Of a stretch of 64,000 nucleotides of DNA, positions 26,769 to 34,648 are shown piece after piece (within the stretch, counting starts at the first letter, position 1; the number at the start of each line of letters is the position of its first letter). The translations under genes and the position numbers were made by a program. The DNA comes from Ideonella sp. (GTDB taxonomy: Bacteria; Pseudomonadota; Gammaproteobacteria; Burkholderiales; Burkholderiaceae_C), in NCBI GenBank assembly GCA_015075165.1, contig JABTUY010000003.1:186001-250000 (forward strand), in the 5' to 3' direction. Under the pieces are notes generated by a model. That model was not told the DNA's origin, made no database searches, and worked only from the letters and a program-made list of their open reading frames with translations.

Positions 26769-27968
26769 ATGGCAGACATCGCCGCCGCAACGAAATCGGG
26801 CAAGGTCGTGATCCGCAACGTCGGCCTGATGCTGTCGGGCGACATCGACCGCCCGATCCTCGACGCCGACACGATCGTCGTGCACGACGGCGTGATCACC
26901 GCGGTGGGCCGCGAGAAGGACTGCGACATCGCGCAGCCGAAGCTCGAGGTCGACTGCCGGCGCACGTCCGTCGCGCCGGGCCTGATCGACAGCCACGTGC
27001 ACCCGGTGTTCGGCGACTGGACGCCGCGGCAGAACCAGCTCGGCTGGATCGACAGCACGATGAACGGCGGCGTCACGACGATGATCTCCGCCGGCGAGGT
27101 GCACCTGCCCGGGCGGCCGAAAGACATCGTCGGCCTGAAGGCGCTGGCCATCACCGCGCAGCGCGCGTTCGACAACTTCCGCCCCGGCGGCGTCAAGGTG
27201 CTGGCCGGCGCGCCGGTGCTCGAGAAGGGCATGGTCGAGAGCGACTTCGCCGAGCTCGCCGCCGCCGGCGTCAAGCTGCTCGGCGAGGTGGGGCTCGGCT
27301 CGGTGAAGGCCGGCGCCGAGGCGAAGACGATGGTCGCGTGGGCGCGCCGGCACGGCATCCAGAGCACGATCCACACCGGCGGGCCGAGCATTCCAGGCTC
27401 GGGCCTGATCGACAAGGACGTGGTGCTCGAGGCCGACGCCGACATCATCGGCCACATCAACGGCGGCCACACCGCGCTGCCCGAGGCGCACGTGTGCGAG
27501 CTGTGCGAGAAGAGCGCGCGCGCGATCGAGATCGTGCACAACGGCAACGAGCGCGTGGCGATCGCGGCGGCCAGGGCCGCGCTGCAACTCAAGTGCCCGC
27601 ACCGCGTGATTCTCGGCACCGACGGGCCGGCCGGCTCCGGCGTGCAGCCGCTGGGCATCCTGCGGCTCGTCGCGCTGCTGTCGAGCCTGGCCGGCATCCC
27701 GGCGGAGCTGGTGTTCTGCTTCGCCACCGGCAACACCGCGCGGCAACGCAAGCTCAACTGCGGGCTGATCGAGGTGGGCCGCGACGCCGACTTCGTGTTC
27801 ATGGATCGCGCGCAGCACAGCGCCGGCCGCACGCTGCTGGAGAGCGTGCAGCTCGGCGACATCCCCGGCATCGGCCTGGTGATGATCGATGGCATCGTGC
27901 GCTGCCAGCGCAGCCGCAACACGCCACCGGCGCACGAAGTACCCGTGTGCCGCGAGGGCCACGGCTGA
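26769..27968 (+). CDS. Enamidase (amidohydrolase family)
   Basis: Opens 1,4,5,6-tetrahydro-6-oxonicotinate to 2-formylglutarate and ammonia in the reductive nicotinate pathway. The 399-aa protein resembles the E. barkeri enamidase throughout: SGDIDRPILDADTIVV, then the metal motif DSHVHP (His76, His78), GGVTTMISAGEVHLPGRPKD, GEVGLGSVK, HTGGPSIPGS, HINGGHTA, the catalytic-type Asp in LGTDGPAGSG, and a SRNTPPA C-terminus. It is a binuclear-metal amidohydrolase, probably cytoplasmic. The start follows GAAAGGGG. Its position in the TetR-controlled cluster supports the assignment. Confidence 0.87.
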   Translation: MADIAAATKSGKVVIRNVGLMLSGDIDRPILDADTIVVHDGVITAVGREKDCDIAQPKLEVDCRRTSVAPGLIDSHVHPVFGDWTPRQNQLGWIDSTMNGGVTTMISAGEVHLPGRPKDIVGLKALAITAQRAFDNFRPGGVKVLAGAPVLEKGMVESDFAELAAAGVKLLGEVGLGSVKAGAEAKTMVAWARRHGIQSTIHTGGPSIPGSGLIDKDVVLEADADIIGHINGGHTALPEAHVCELCEKSARAIEIVHNGNERVAIAAARAALQLKCPHRVILGTDGPAGSGVQPLGILRLVALLSSLAGIPAELVFCFATGNTARQRKLNCGLIEVGRDADFVFMDRAQHSAGRTLLESVQLGDIPGIGLVMIDGIVRCQRSRNTPPAHEVPVCREGHG

Positions 27969-28004
27969 CACGGCATACTGGCCGCGCCCGCCTCCCCCCA
28001 ACCG

Positions 28005-29204
28005 ATGTCGACCCCTTCCACGGCCCTGCCGTTGCCACGCGACGGCACGGCGTTCCGCGTGCTCGGCGCGCTCAGCGCCTCGCACCTGATCAACGACATG
28101 ATGCAGTCGTTGATCCTGGCGATCTACCCGATTCTGAAGGGCCAGTTCGCGCTCAGCTTCGCGCAGATCGGCCTGATCACGTTGACCTACCAGCTCACCG
28201 CGTCGCTGTTCCAGCCGCTGGTGGGCACCTATACCGATCGCCGGCCGACGCCGTACTCGCTGCCGCTGGGCATGGGCTCGACGCTGATCGGCCTGCTGCT
28301 GCTGGCCTATGCACCGTCGTTCGCGGTGGTGCTGGTGGCCGCCGCGTTCGTCGGCCTCGGCTCGGCGATCTTCCACCCCGAGTCGTCGCGTGTCGCGCGC
28401 ATGGCCTCGGGTGGCCGCCACGGCCTCGCGCAATCGCTGTTCCAGGTGGGCGGCAACACCGGCAGCGCGATCGGACCGCTGGTGGCCGCCGCGGTGATCG
28501 TGCCGTTCGGCCAGCACAGCGTGGCGTGGTTCGGCGCCGCCGCGCTGCTGGGCATCGTGCTGCTGCTGCACGTCGGCCGCTGGTATGCACGCCGCCACGC
28601 CGCCGCGGTGCGAACGGCTCGCACCACGGCCGCAACCACGCTGCCGCGGCGCACCGTGGCGATGGCGATCGGCGTGCTGTTGCTGCTGATCTTCTCGAAG
28701 TACTTCTACGTTGCCGGCATCAGCAGCTTCTACACCTTCTATCTGATCGAGAAGTTCGGGCTCTCGGTGCAGAGCGCGCAGGTGCACCTGTTCGTGTTCC
28801 TGTTCGCGTCGGCGCTCGGCACGCTGATCGGCGGCCCGCTGGGCGACCGCATCGGGCGCAAGCCGGTGATCTGGGTGTCGATTCTCGGCGTCGCACCGTT
28901 CGCGCTGCTGCTGCCGCACGCCAACCTGTTCTGGACCACCGCACTGACGATCGTGATCGGCCTGATCCTGTCGTCGGCGTTCTCGGCCATCGTCGTCTAC
29001 GCGCAGGAGTTGATCCCGGGCAAGATCGGCATGGTGTCGGGCCTGTTCTTCGGCTTCGCGTTCGGCATGGGCGGCCTCGGCGCCGCGCTGCTGGGCGTGC
29101 TGGCCGACCGCACCAGCATCGACTTCGTCTACCGAGCGATCGCCTGGCTGCCGCTGCTGGGCATCGTCGCATTGCTGCTGCCGGCCACACGCGCGCGGCG
29201 CTGA
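28005..29204 (+). CDS. MFS transporter, fosmidomycin-resistance-like
   Basis: A 399-aa inner-membrane protein with 12 predicted helices. The MFS cytoplasmic motif appears as PLVGTYTDRRPTPYSLPLG in the first half and GPLGDRIGRKPVIW in the second. SALGTLIGGPLG and SSAFSAIVVYAQELIPGK are typical of the Fsr subfamily. It starts 36 bp after the enamidase stop and is co-oriented. It may export a pathway intermediate or take up a pyridine, or be an unrelated drug pump. The substrate is not visible from sequence. Confidence 0.88.
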   Translation: MSTPSTALPLPRDGTAFRVLGALSASHLINDMMQSLILAIYPILKGQFALSFAQIGLITLTYQLTASLFQPLVGTYTDRRPTPYSLPLGMGSTLIGLLLLAYAPSFAVVLVAAAFVGLGSAIFHPESSRVARMASGGRHGLAQSLFQVGGNTGSAIGPLVAAAVIVPFGQHSVAWFGAAALLGIVLLLHVGRWYARRHAAAVRTARTTAATTLPRRTVAMAIGVLLLLIFSKYFYVAGISSFYTFYLIEKFGLSVQSAQVHLFVFLFASALGTLIGGPLGDRIGRKPVIWVSILGVAPFALLLPHANLFWTTALTIVIGLILSSAFSAIVVYAQELIPGKIGMVSGLFFGFAFGMGGLGAALLGVLADRTSIDFVYRAIAWLPLLGIVALLLPATRARR

Positions 29205-29221
29205 CGCCGCCGCTCGCACGC

Positions 29222-29911
29222 TCAGGCCACCCAGCGCACCGCGTCGGCGAGCTCGGCACGTGCGGTGCGGAAGCTGTTGGCCGGGTGGGCCGTGTCTTCG
29301 TAGCCGAATGCCAGCCCGCACACCACCGGTCGCTGCGCATCGAGCCCCCAATGCTCGCGCCAGAACGGCGCATGCGCCGCCAGCGCCGCCATCGCGATCG
29401 ACGCCAGGCCGCAGGCGCGCGCGGCGAGCATGAACATCGCCACGTAGGCACCGCAGTCGATCGCGCCATACGTGCCCAGCGGTTCCTCGGTGGTCACGAT
29501 CGCCACGTGCGGCGCACCGAAGAAGCGGAAGTTCTCCAGCTGTTGGCGTTCGGTTGCGGCGCGGTCGCCGCGCGCGACGCCGGTGGCACCGTAGAGCTGC
29601 AGGCCGCACGCGCGGCGCCGCTGCAGGTACACGCCGCGGTACTCGCGCGGCCACTGCAGATCGGGCGCCGCTGCGGCGCCCGCCTTCACGTGCGCCAGCA
29701 GCGCCGCGCGGGCGCGCTCGGTGGCCGCTGCGCTGCCCACCGTGAGCTGCCACGGCTGCGCGTTGCACCACGACGGCGCGCGCTGCGCGATCGCCAGCAC
29801 GCGCTCGATTGTTTCGCGCGGCACGGCATCGGGCCGGAACCCGCGACAGCTGTAGCGCTCGAGCGCCAGCTTGTGCAGTGTGTCGGCCGGGCTCTGGTGG
29901 GGGGCATTCAT
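29222..29911 (-). CDS. Nitroreductase family protein
   Basis: A 229-aa FMN-dependent oxidoreductase. It has the N-terminal RYSCRGFRPDAVPRETIERV, the family motif APSWCNAQPWQLTV near residue 45, and LFMN-site sequence YGAIDCGAYVAMFMLAARA with GLASIAMAALAAH near residues 145-180. It converges on the MFS gene with only 17 bp between them, so it belongs to a different unit. It could reduce nitro compounds or quinones; the natural substrate is unknown. A role in pyridine metabolism is possible but not supported by strand or spacing. Confidence 0.87.
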   Translation of the reverse strand: MNAPHQSPADTLHKLALERYSCRGFRPDAVPRETIERVLAIAQRAPSWCNAQPWQLTVGSAAATERARAALLAHVKAGAAAAPDLQWPREYRGVYLQRRRACGLQLYGATGVARGDRAATERQQLENFRFFGAPHVAIVTTEEPLGTYGAIDCGAYVAMFMLAARACGLASIAMAALAAHAPFWREHWGLDAQRPVVCGLAFGYEDTAHPANSFRTARAELADAVRWVA

Positions 29912-29936
29912 CGGTGGTTCAGCGAGAGCGCGTCGC

Positions 29937-29942
29937 TATAAT
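29937..29942 (+). promoter_or_regulatory. Perfect -10 box for tRNA-His
   Basis: TATAAT lies 12 bp before the tRNA 5' end, the usual distance for a stable-RNA promoter. The -35 region is weak (TGGTTC, 16 bp upstream). The box sits inside the 5' flank of the divergent nitroreductase gene. Confidence 0.6.
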
Positions 29943-29954
29943 TCGCGCCGCGTC

Positions 29955-30031
29955 GGTGGCTGTAGCTCAGTTGGTAGAGTCCCAGATTGTGATTCTGGTC
30001 GTCGTGGGTTCGAGTCCCATCAGCCACCCCA
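29955..30031 (+). tRNA. tRNA-His (anticodon GTG)
   Basis: A complete cloverleaf: acceptor GTGGCTG/CAGCCAC, D-arm AGCTCAGTTGGTAGAG, anticodon loop ATTGTGAT with GTG, T-arm GTGGGTTCGAGTCCCAT, and an encoded CCA at 30029-30031. An extra G at 29955 pairs with the discriminator C at 30028, the hallmark of tRNA-His. Confidence 0.97.
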
Positions 30032-30083
30032 CCCCCCGAATCGCCCCTTGGCCACGCGCACTGCCGCGCGCACCGCAGCGGCC

Positions 30084-31997
30084 TCAGCGCGCCGGCGCGG
30101 ATGCCGCCGGCGTCGCGATCTCGGCGTTGCGTACGTCGGTCTTGTAGCGCAGCTTCAGCGCGTCGAGATACGCGCGGGTCTCGGCGTTCGACCAGGCCTG
30201 GGCGTATTGCTGGCGCGCCGCGGCGTCGTCGGCCGTGGCTTCGCGTGGCAGCACGGCGTCGATGCGCGCCGCCAGATAGCCCTGGTCGCCGAGGTCGACG
30301 CCCAGCCACGCCGGCAGCTTGCCCGCATCGGCGCGCAGCACGGCGTCGATCGCCTGCGGCGGCAGATCGTGGCGCTGCTGGCGCGACACCGTGGCCTTGT
30401 CGGGCAGCTCGCCGCCGGCGGACTTCAGCTGCGCGAGCTGGGCCTCGCCGTCCTTGCGCGCGAGCTCGGCAGCGCGGGTGGCGATCACGCGTTCGCGCAC
30501 GCGCTCGCGCACCTCGGCCAGCGGCAGCGTGCGCGTCGGCAGGTATTGCCTGACGTGCGCCGCGGCCAGCTGGTTGGCACCGACCTCGATCGCATCGGTG
30601 TTGTTCTTCTTGTTGCGCACGTTCTCGTTGCCGAACACCGCATCGAGCAGCTTGGCCGAGGCCAGCGCGCCGGTGGCGCCGGGTGCGGGCTGCCGCGTCA
30701 CGGTGGCGCTGCGCTTGTCGAGCTTGAGCTTGTCGATCGCCGGCTGCAGGCTGTCGGGCTGCTCGTAGACGGTGTTGGTGAATTGCTCGGCCGCCTCGGC
30801 CCAGCGCTTGGTGGCGAGCTGGCGCGTGACCTCGTCGACGATCGCCGCGCGCACCGCATCGAACGGCTTGACCTCGCCGCCGCGCATGCCTTCGAGCTGC
30901 ACCACGTGGTAGCCGAACTCGCTGCTCACCAGCGGGCCGATCTCGCCCGGCTTCTTCAGTGCGAACACCGCATCTTCGAGCGCCTTGGAGGCCAACGCGC
31001 CGCGCGCCGACCAGCCGAGGTCGCCGCCCTGCGGCGCCGAGCCGGTGTCGTCTGAGTTCTTCTTCGCCAGCTCGGTGAACGACGCCGGCGACTTGCGCAG
31101 CTGCTCGAGCAGCGCTTCGGCCTTGGCCTTGGCCTTGCCCCTGGCGTCGGCCGACGCCCCGGAGTCGACCGCGATCAGAATGTGCCGCGCGTGGCGCTCC
31201 TCGGGCGCGGTGTAGCGCGACAGGTTCTCGTCGTAGTACTTGCGCAGGTCGGTTTCGGAGACCGTGATGCCCTTCTTTACCGTATCGAGATCGAGCACCA
31301 CGTAGTCGATCGTCGCCTGCTCGGGAGCCCTGAACTCGGCCTCGTGCGCCTTGTAGTACGCGTCGATGTCGGCGTCGGTAGGCACGATCTTCGCGCGGTA
31401 GGTCTTGGCGTCGAAACGCTGGAACGCGATGCTGCGGCGCTGGAACAAGGCGTCGAGTGCCACGTTGGCCTCTGCCGCGGAGGCGAATCCGGTGGCGGCC
31501 ACGCCGCGCAGCACCTGCTGCATCGCCAGCTCCTGGCGCAGTTGCGCAACGAACGCTTCGCTCGTCATGCCCTGCGCCTGCAACAGCGTCTGGTTCACCG
31601 TGCCGTCGGGGTTGCGCAACGCGGCGAACTGCGGGTCATCGTGGAATATTCGTCGCAGCCGCTCGTCGCCGACCAGCAGGTTCTCGTGGTAGGCGGCCGC
31701 CAGCAGCAACCGCTCGTTGACCAGCGCGTCGAGTGTCTGCTGCCGCGAAGCCGCGTTGTCGAACAGCTTGATATCCACGCCAGGCAGTTGACGGCGCATA
31801 CGCTCCACCTGGCGCTGGTAGGCCTGGTCGAACTCGGCACGGGTGATCGCCTTGCCGTCGACCTTGGCCACGGTGGTGGCACCGCCGTCCATGAAGCTGC
31901 TGTAGCCCTGGATGCCGAAGAAGATGAACGACGGGAAGATCAGCAGCACCAGCACCAGTTGGAACAGCTTGGTGTGCTTGCGAACGAACTCGAACAT
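30084..31997 (-). CDS. ppiD: PpiD-like membrane-anchored peptidyl-prolyl isomerase
   Basis: Periplasmic chaperone helping newly exported outer-membrane proteins fold near the Sec translocon. The 637-aa protein has one N-terminal membrane helix (LFQLVLVLLIFPSFIFFGI, residues ~11-30), a SurA-type N-terminal domain (residues ~35-220), a parvulin PPIC domain (starting about ERHARHILIAVDSG, residues ~265-360, with FGYHVVQLEG), and a C-terminal extension. It lies downstream of hupB and tRNA-Val on the same strand; hupB-ppiD is a conserved neighbourhood. Transcription from the hupB promoter through the tRNA is possible. Confidence 0.93.
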   Translation of the reverse strand: MFEFVRKHTKLFQLVLVLLIFPSFIFFGIQGYSSFMDGGATTVAKVDGKAITRAEFDQAYQRQVERMRRQLPGVDIKLFDNAASRQQTLDALVNERLLLAAAYHENLLVGDERLRRIFHDDPQFAALRNPDGTVNQTLLQAQGMTSEAFVAQLRQELAMQQVLRGVAATGFASAAEANVALDALFQRRSIAFQRFDAKTYRAKIVPTDADIDAYYKAHEAEFRAPEQATIDYVVLDLDTVKKGITVSETDLRKYYDENLSRYTAPEERHARHILIAVDSGASADARGKAKAKAEALLEQLRKSPASFTELAKKNSDDTGSAPQGGDLGWSARGALASKALEDAVFALKKPGEIGPLVSSEFGYHVVQLEGMRGGEVKPFDAVRAAIVDEVTRQLATKRWAEAAEQFTNTVYEQPDSLQPAIDKLKLDKRSATVTRQPAPGATGALASAKLLDAVFGNENVRNKKNNTDAIEVGANQLAAAHVRQYLPTRTLPLAEVRERVRERVIATRAAELARKDGEAQLAQLKSAGGELPDKATVSRQQRHDLPPQAIDAVLRADAGKLPAWLGVDLGDQGYLAARIDAVLPREATADDAAARQQYAQAWSNAETRAYLDALKLRYKTDVRNAEIATPAASAPAR

Positions 31998-32071
31998 GGC
32001 GGTCGCGGTGGTCCGGAGCCGCGGATTCTAGGGCCTCGCTCGCCGGCAGCCGTGCGCCGCGGCGGTGCGGG

Positions 32072-32147
32072 TGGTGGGTGCTGACGGGTTCGAACCGCCG
32101 ACCTACGCCTTGTAAGGGCGCCGCTCTACCGACTGAGCTAAGCACCC
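32072..32147 (-). tRNA. tRNA-Val (anticodon TAC)
   Basis: 76 nt including encoded CCA. Acceptor GGGTGCT pairs with AGCACCC, the D-arm is AGCTCAGTCGGTAGAG, the anticodon loop is CTTACAA with TAC, and the T-arm contains GGTTCGAACC. It sits between hupB and ppiD on the same strand. Confidence 0.97.
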
Positions 32148-32164
32148 GCGGTGCGCGTCACCGT

Positions 32165-32437
32165 TCAGTTGACCGCGTCTTTCAACGCCTTGCCGGGCCG
32201 GAACTTCGGCACCTTGGCCGCCTTGATCTTGATCGCCGCGCCGGTGCGCGGGTTGCGGCCGCTGCGCGCGGCGCGCTTGCTGACGGCGAACGTGCCGAAG
32301 CCGACGATCGAGACATTGCCGCTCTTCTTCAACGTGGACTTCACGCCGCCGATCAGCGCCTCGAGCGCGCGCGTGGCCGCGGCCTTGGAGATGTCGGCTT
32401 GCTTGGCGATGTGCTCGATCAGGTCGGCCTTGTTCAC
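32165..32437 (-). CDS. hupB: DNA-binding protein HU (beta type)
   Basis: A 90-aa nucleoid protein that bends and wraps DNA as a dimer. The N-terminus from GTG 32437 is [20 protein letters not shown]. The arm contains the DNA-intercalating RNPRTG motif, and [12 protein letters not shown] precedes it. The GTG start gives the exact HU length; upstream codons are not conserved. It has a well-formed promoter at 32493-32521 and is followed by tRNA-Val and ppiD. Confidence 0.96.
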   Translation of the reverse strand: MNKADLIEHIAKQADISKAAATRALEALIGGVKSTLKKSGNVSIVGFGTFAVSKRAARSGRNPRTGAAIKIKAAKVPKFRPGKALKDAVN

Positions 32438-32492
32438 GAATGGACCCCCTCTTGGAATGTCTCGAAGAATGTACTGCGCAGGGCGTGGACCA

Positions 32493-32521
32493 ATTACAGC
32501 CACGGCCCCAGGTGGTGTCAA
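32493..32521 (-). promoter_or_regulatory. Sigma-70-type promoter of hupB
   Basis: On the minus strand, TTGACA (32521-32516) and TGTAAT (32498-32493) are separated by 17 bp, i.e. a perfect -35 and a 5/6 -10. The leader to the GTG start is about 50 nt. This is the best housekeeping promoter visible in the window, consistent with an abundant protein. Confidence 0.8.
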
Positions 32522-32609
32522 GCGCGGAGGCGCGATTCTAGGAGGATTCAACGCACCGGGGCTTGCGCGCGCATGGTGTCACCCCGCTTGACAAGCGCGG
32601 CGCGCACGC

Positions 32610-33515
32610 CTACCCGCGCCGCACGAGGAGCACCGCTGCAGCGCACAAGGCCATGCCGAGCCACATGCTCGGCGTGATCGCCTCGCCGAAGCCAACCCAG
32701 GCCATCAGTGCGGTGCACGGCGGCACCAGGTAGAACAGGCTCGTCACCTCGGTGGCCGCGCCGCGCTGGATCAGCAGGTACAGCAGCGAGCTGCCGCCGA
32801 GCGTGAGGCCGAACACCGACCAGACCAGCGCCGCGCCCAGCGCCAGGTTCCAGTGCATCGGCTCGTGCTCCAGCAGCGCCAGCGGCAGTGTGACCGCCAG
32901 CGCCGCCAGCAACTGCACCAGATTGGCCGAGCGCACGTCCAGCGGCGCGACGAAGCGCTTCTGGTACAGCGTGCCGACGGTGATCGACAGCAGCGCGCCG
33001 ATCGCCAACGCCAGTGCCGCCACGCCGAGCTCGCCACCGTGCAGGCGGCGCCACAGCACCAGCGTGAGCCCGGCCAGGCCGAGCCACAGGCCGAACCACT
33101 GGCGCGCCGACACGCGGTGCGTGCTGCTGCGCCACGACAACCACGCCGCGGTCAGCACCGGCTGCAGGCAGACGATCAACGCCGCCAGGCCCGCCGGCAT
33201 GCCGAGCTTGACTGCGGCCCACACGCCGCCGAGGTAGCCGCCGTGCTGCAGCGTGCCGAGCACCGCCAGGTGCGCGAACTGGCGCGCATCGCGCGGCCAC
33301 GCCACGCCGCGCGCCAGCGCGACCCAGACTCCGAAGCCGACGATCGACGCCGCATAGCGCCAGGCGAGAAAGCCCATCGGCGGCGCGTGCGGCATGCCCA
33401 GCCGCGCGACGACGAAGCCGGTGCTCCAGATCAGCACGAACACCGCCGGCATCGCGCGCAGCCACGCGTTGGCGGCCGCCGCGTCGGCCGCGCGGCCTGC
33501 GGCGCCGGCGCTCAT
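32610..33515 (-). CDS. EamA/DMT-family transporter
   Basis: A 301-aa inner-membrane protein with ten predicted helices in two EamA repeats (first AMPAVFVLIWSTGFVVARLG; second after SARQWFGLWLGLAGLTLVLW). Probable drug/metabolite exporter, substrate unknown. The start overlaps the pgsA stop by 4 bp, so it is translated from the same message as pgsA even though no functional link is evident. Confidence 0.88.
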   Translation of the reverse strand: MSAGAAGRAADAAAANAWLRAMPAVFVLIWSTGFVVARLGMPHAPPMGFLAWRYAASIVGFGVWVALARGVAWPRDARQFAHLAVLGTLQHGGYLGGVWAAVKLGMPAGLAALIVCLQPVLTAAWLSWRSSTHRVSARQWFGLWLGLAGLTLVLWRRLHGGELGVAALALAIGALLSITVGTLYQKRFVAPLDVRSANLVQLLAALAVTLPLALLEHEPMHWNLALGAALVWSVFGLTLGGSSLLYLLIQRGAATEVTSLFYLVPPCTALMAWVGFGEAITPSMWLGMALCAAAVLLVRRG

Positions 33516-34078
33516 CGCGCGCGCGCGCGGATCTCGGGCAGCGCCTTGCGCAGGTAGTAGACCATCGACCAGATCGTCAGCACCGCGGCCACGTAGATCA
33601 GCACCGTGCCCCAGGCATGGGTGTCGATGACCCGGAACAACCGGCCGTCGAACAGCAGGAACGGGATCGCCACCATCTGCGCCACCGTCTTCACCTTGCC
33701 CAGCATGTGCACCGCCACGCTGCGCGCCGCGCCGATCTGCGCCATCCACTCGCGCAGCGCCGAGATCGCGATCTCGCGGCCGATGATCACCAGCGCCACC
33801 AGCGTGTCGACCCGGTGCAGCCACACCAGGATCAGCAGCGCCGCGCAGACCAGGAACTTGTCGGCCACCGGATCGAGGAAGGCACCGAACGACGACACCT
33901 GGTTCAGCTTGCGCGCCAGCCAGCCGTCGAGCCAGTCGGTGAGCGCGAAGACGATGAACATCGCGGTGGCCACGAGGTTGCGCGTGGCGTCGTCGAACGG
34001 CAGGTGGAACACGCCGGCGATCAGCGGGATCGCGGCGATGCGCGCCCAGGTCAGGATCGTCGGCAGCGTGAAGAACAT
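33512..34078 (-). CDS. pgsA: CDP-diacylglycerol-glycerol-3-phosphate 3-phosphatidyltransferase
   Basis: Makes phosphatidylglycerophosphate, the committed step to phosphatidylglycerol and cardiolipin, in the inner membrane. The 188-aa protein has the CDP-alcohol phosphatidyltransferase signature DWLDGWLARKL through SFGAFLDPVADK (D-G-x2-A-R-x8-G-x3-D-x3-D) near residues 48-72 and four to five membrane helices. The N-terminus FFTLPTILTWARI is typical. It lies downstream of uvrC and a small lipoprotein gene, as uvrC-pgsA often do. Confidence 0.95.
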   Translation of the reverse strand: MFFTLPTILTWARIAAIPLIAGVFHLPFDDATRNLVATAMFIVFALTDWLDGWLARKLNQVSSFGAFLDPVADKFLVCAALLILVWLHRVDTLVALVIIGREIAISALREWMAQIGAARSVAVHMLGKVKTVAQMVAIPFLLFDGRLFRVIDTHAWGTVLIYVAAVLTIWSMVYYLRKALPEIRARAR

Positions 34079-34165
34079 CGCGGCATTGTGCCTGCTGCGG
34101 GCACGCCGCCACCGCCCTGGGTGCGCGACGCGTCGCGCAGCGCCGCCGCCCCAGTGGCTGTACCG

Positions 34166-34648
34166 TCAGTCGAGCGATCGCGGCTTGAAGCGGCCGTCGT
34201 CCTCGAACAGGAACGCTTCGGTGAACTGCCACGGCCGCGGCAGCCGCGACACGTCGCCGAACGGGCCGGCGCGGCGCACTGCGTCGATCGCCACCTGCGT
34301 CTTCTCGCGCGCCTGCGACGGCTCGCGCAGCACGCGCACGTGACGCACGCTGCCGTCGGCGTTGAGTTCGATCGCCAGCACCGGGATCGCCAGCAGCGGC
34401 TCGTGCACGGTGCCGACGTGCGTGATCGACGGGTTGGCCGCGACGATGCGATGCGCCGCGAGCACGCGGTATTCGTCCCAGTTGCGCGCGGTGGCATGCG
34501 ACGGTGCGGCCACCGCCGGTCGCGCCGGCGGCACGCCCGGCGCCGGCGCGCGCTGCATAGCGCAACCGGCGACCACCAGCAGCGCCACGGCGGCGAACAG
34601 GCGCGGTGCGCAGGCGCGATGGGGCCGCAGGGAATCAATGCAGGACAC
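34166..34648 (-). CDS. Small lipoprotein with a TonB-C-like domain
   Basis: About 160 aa. GTG 34648 is the start that leaves a complete signal peptide ([17 protein letters not shown], lipobox VAGC near residue 26) and overlaps the uvrC end by 14 bp. After a Pro/Ala linker, the C-terminal ~100 residues resemble a TonB C-terminal/energy-transducer fold: [34 protein letters not shown], then a short strand region. It probably sits in the outer or inner membrane facing the periplasm. Function unknown; I do not recognise a named family. Confidence 0.7.
   Translation of the reverse strand: MSCIDSLRPHRACAPRLFAAVALLVVAGCAMQRAPAPGVPPARPAVAAPSHATARNWDEYRVLAAHRIVAANPSITHVGTVHEPLLAIPVLAIELNADGSVRHVRVLREPSQAREKTQVAIDAVRRAGPFGDVSRLPRPWQFTEAFLFEDDGRFKPRSLD

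Noticed and set aside
29222-29911. BluB-type (DMB synthase) or nicotinate-pathway enzyme
   Set aside because: The protein is a general nitroreductase-family member; BluB-specific sequence is not evident, and it lies convergent to the nicotinate genes in its own unit.
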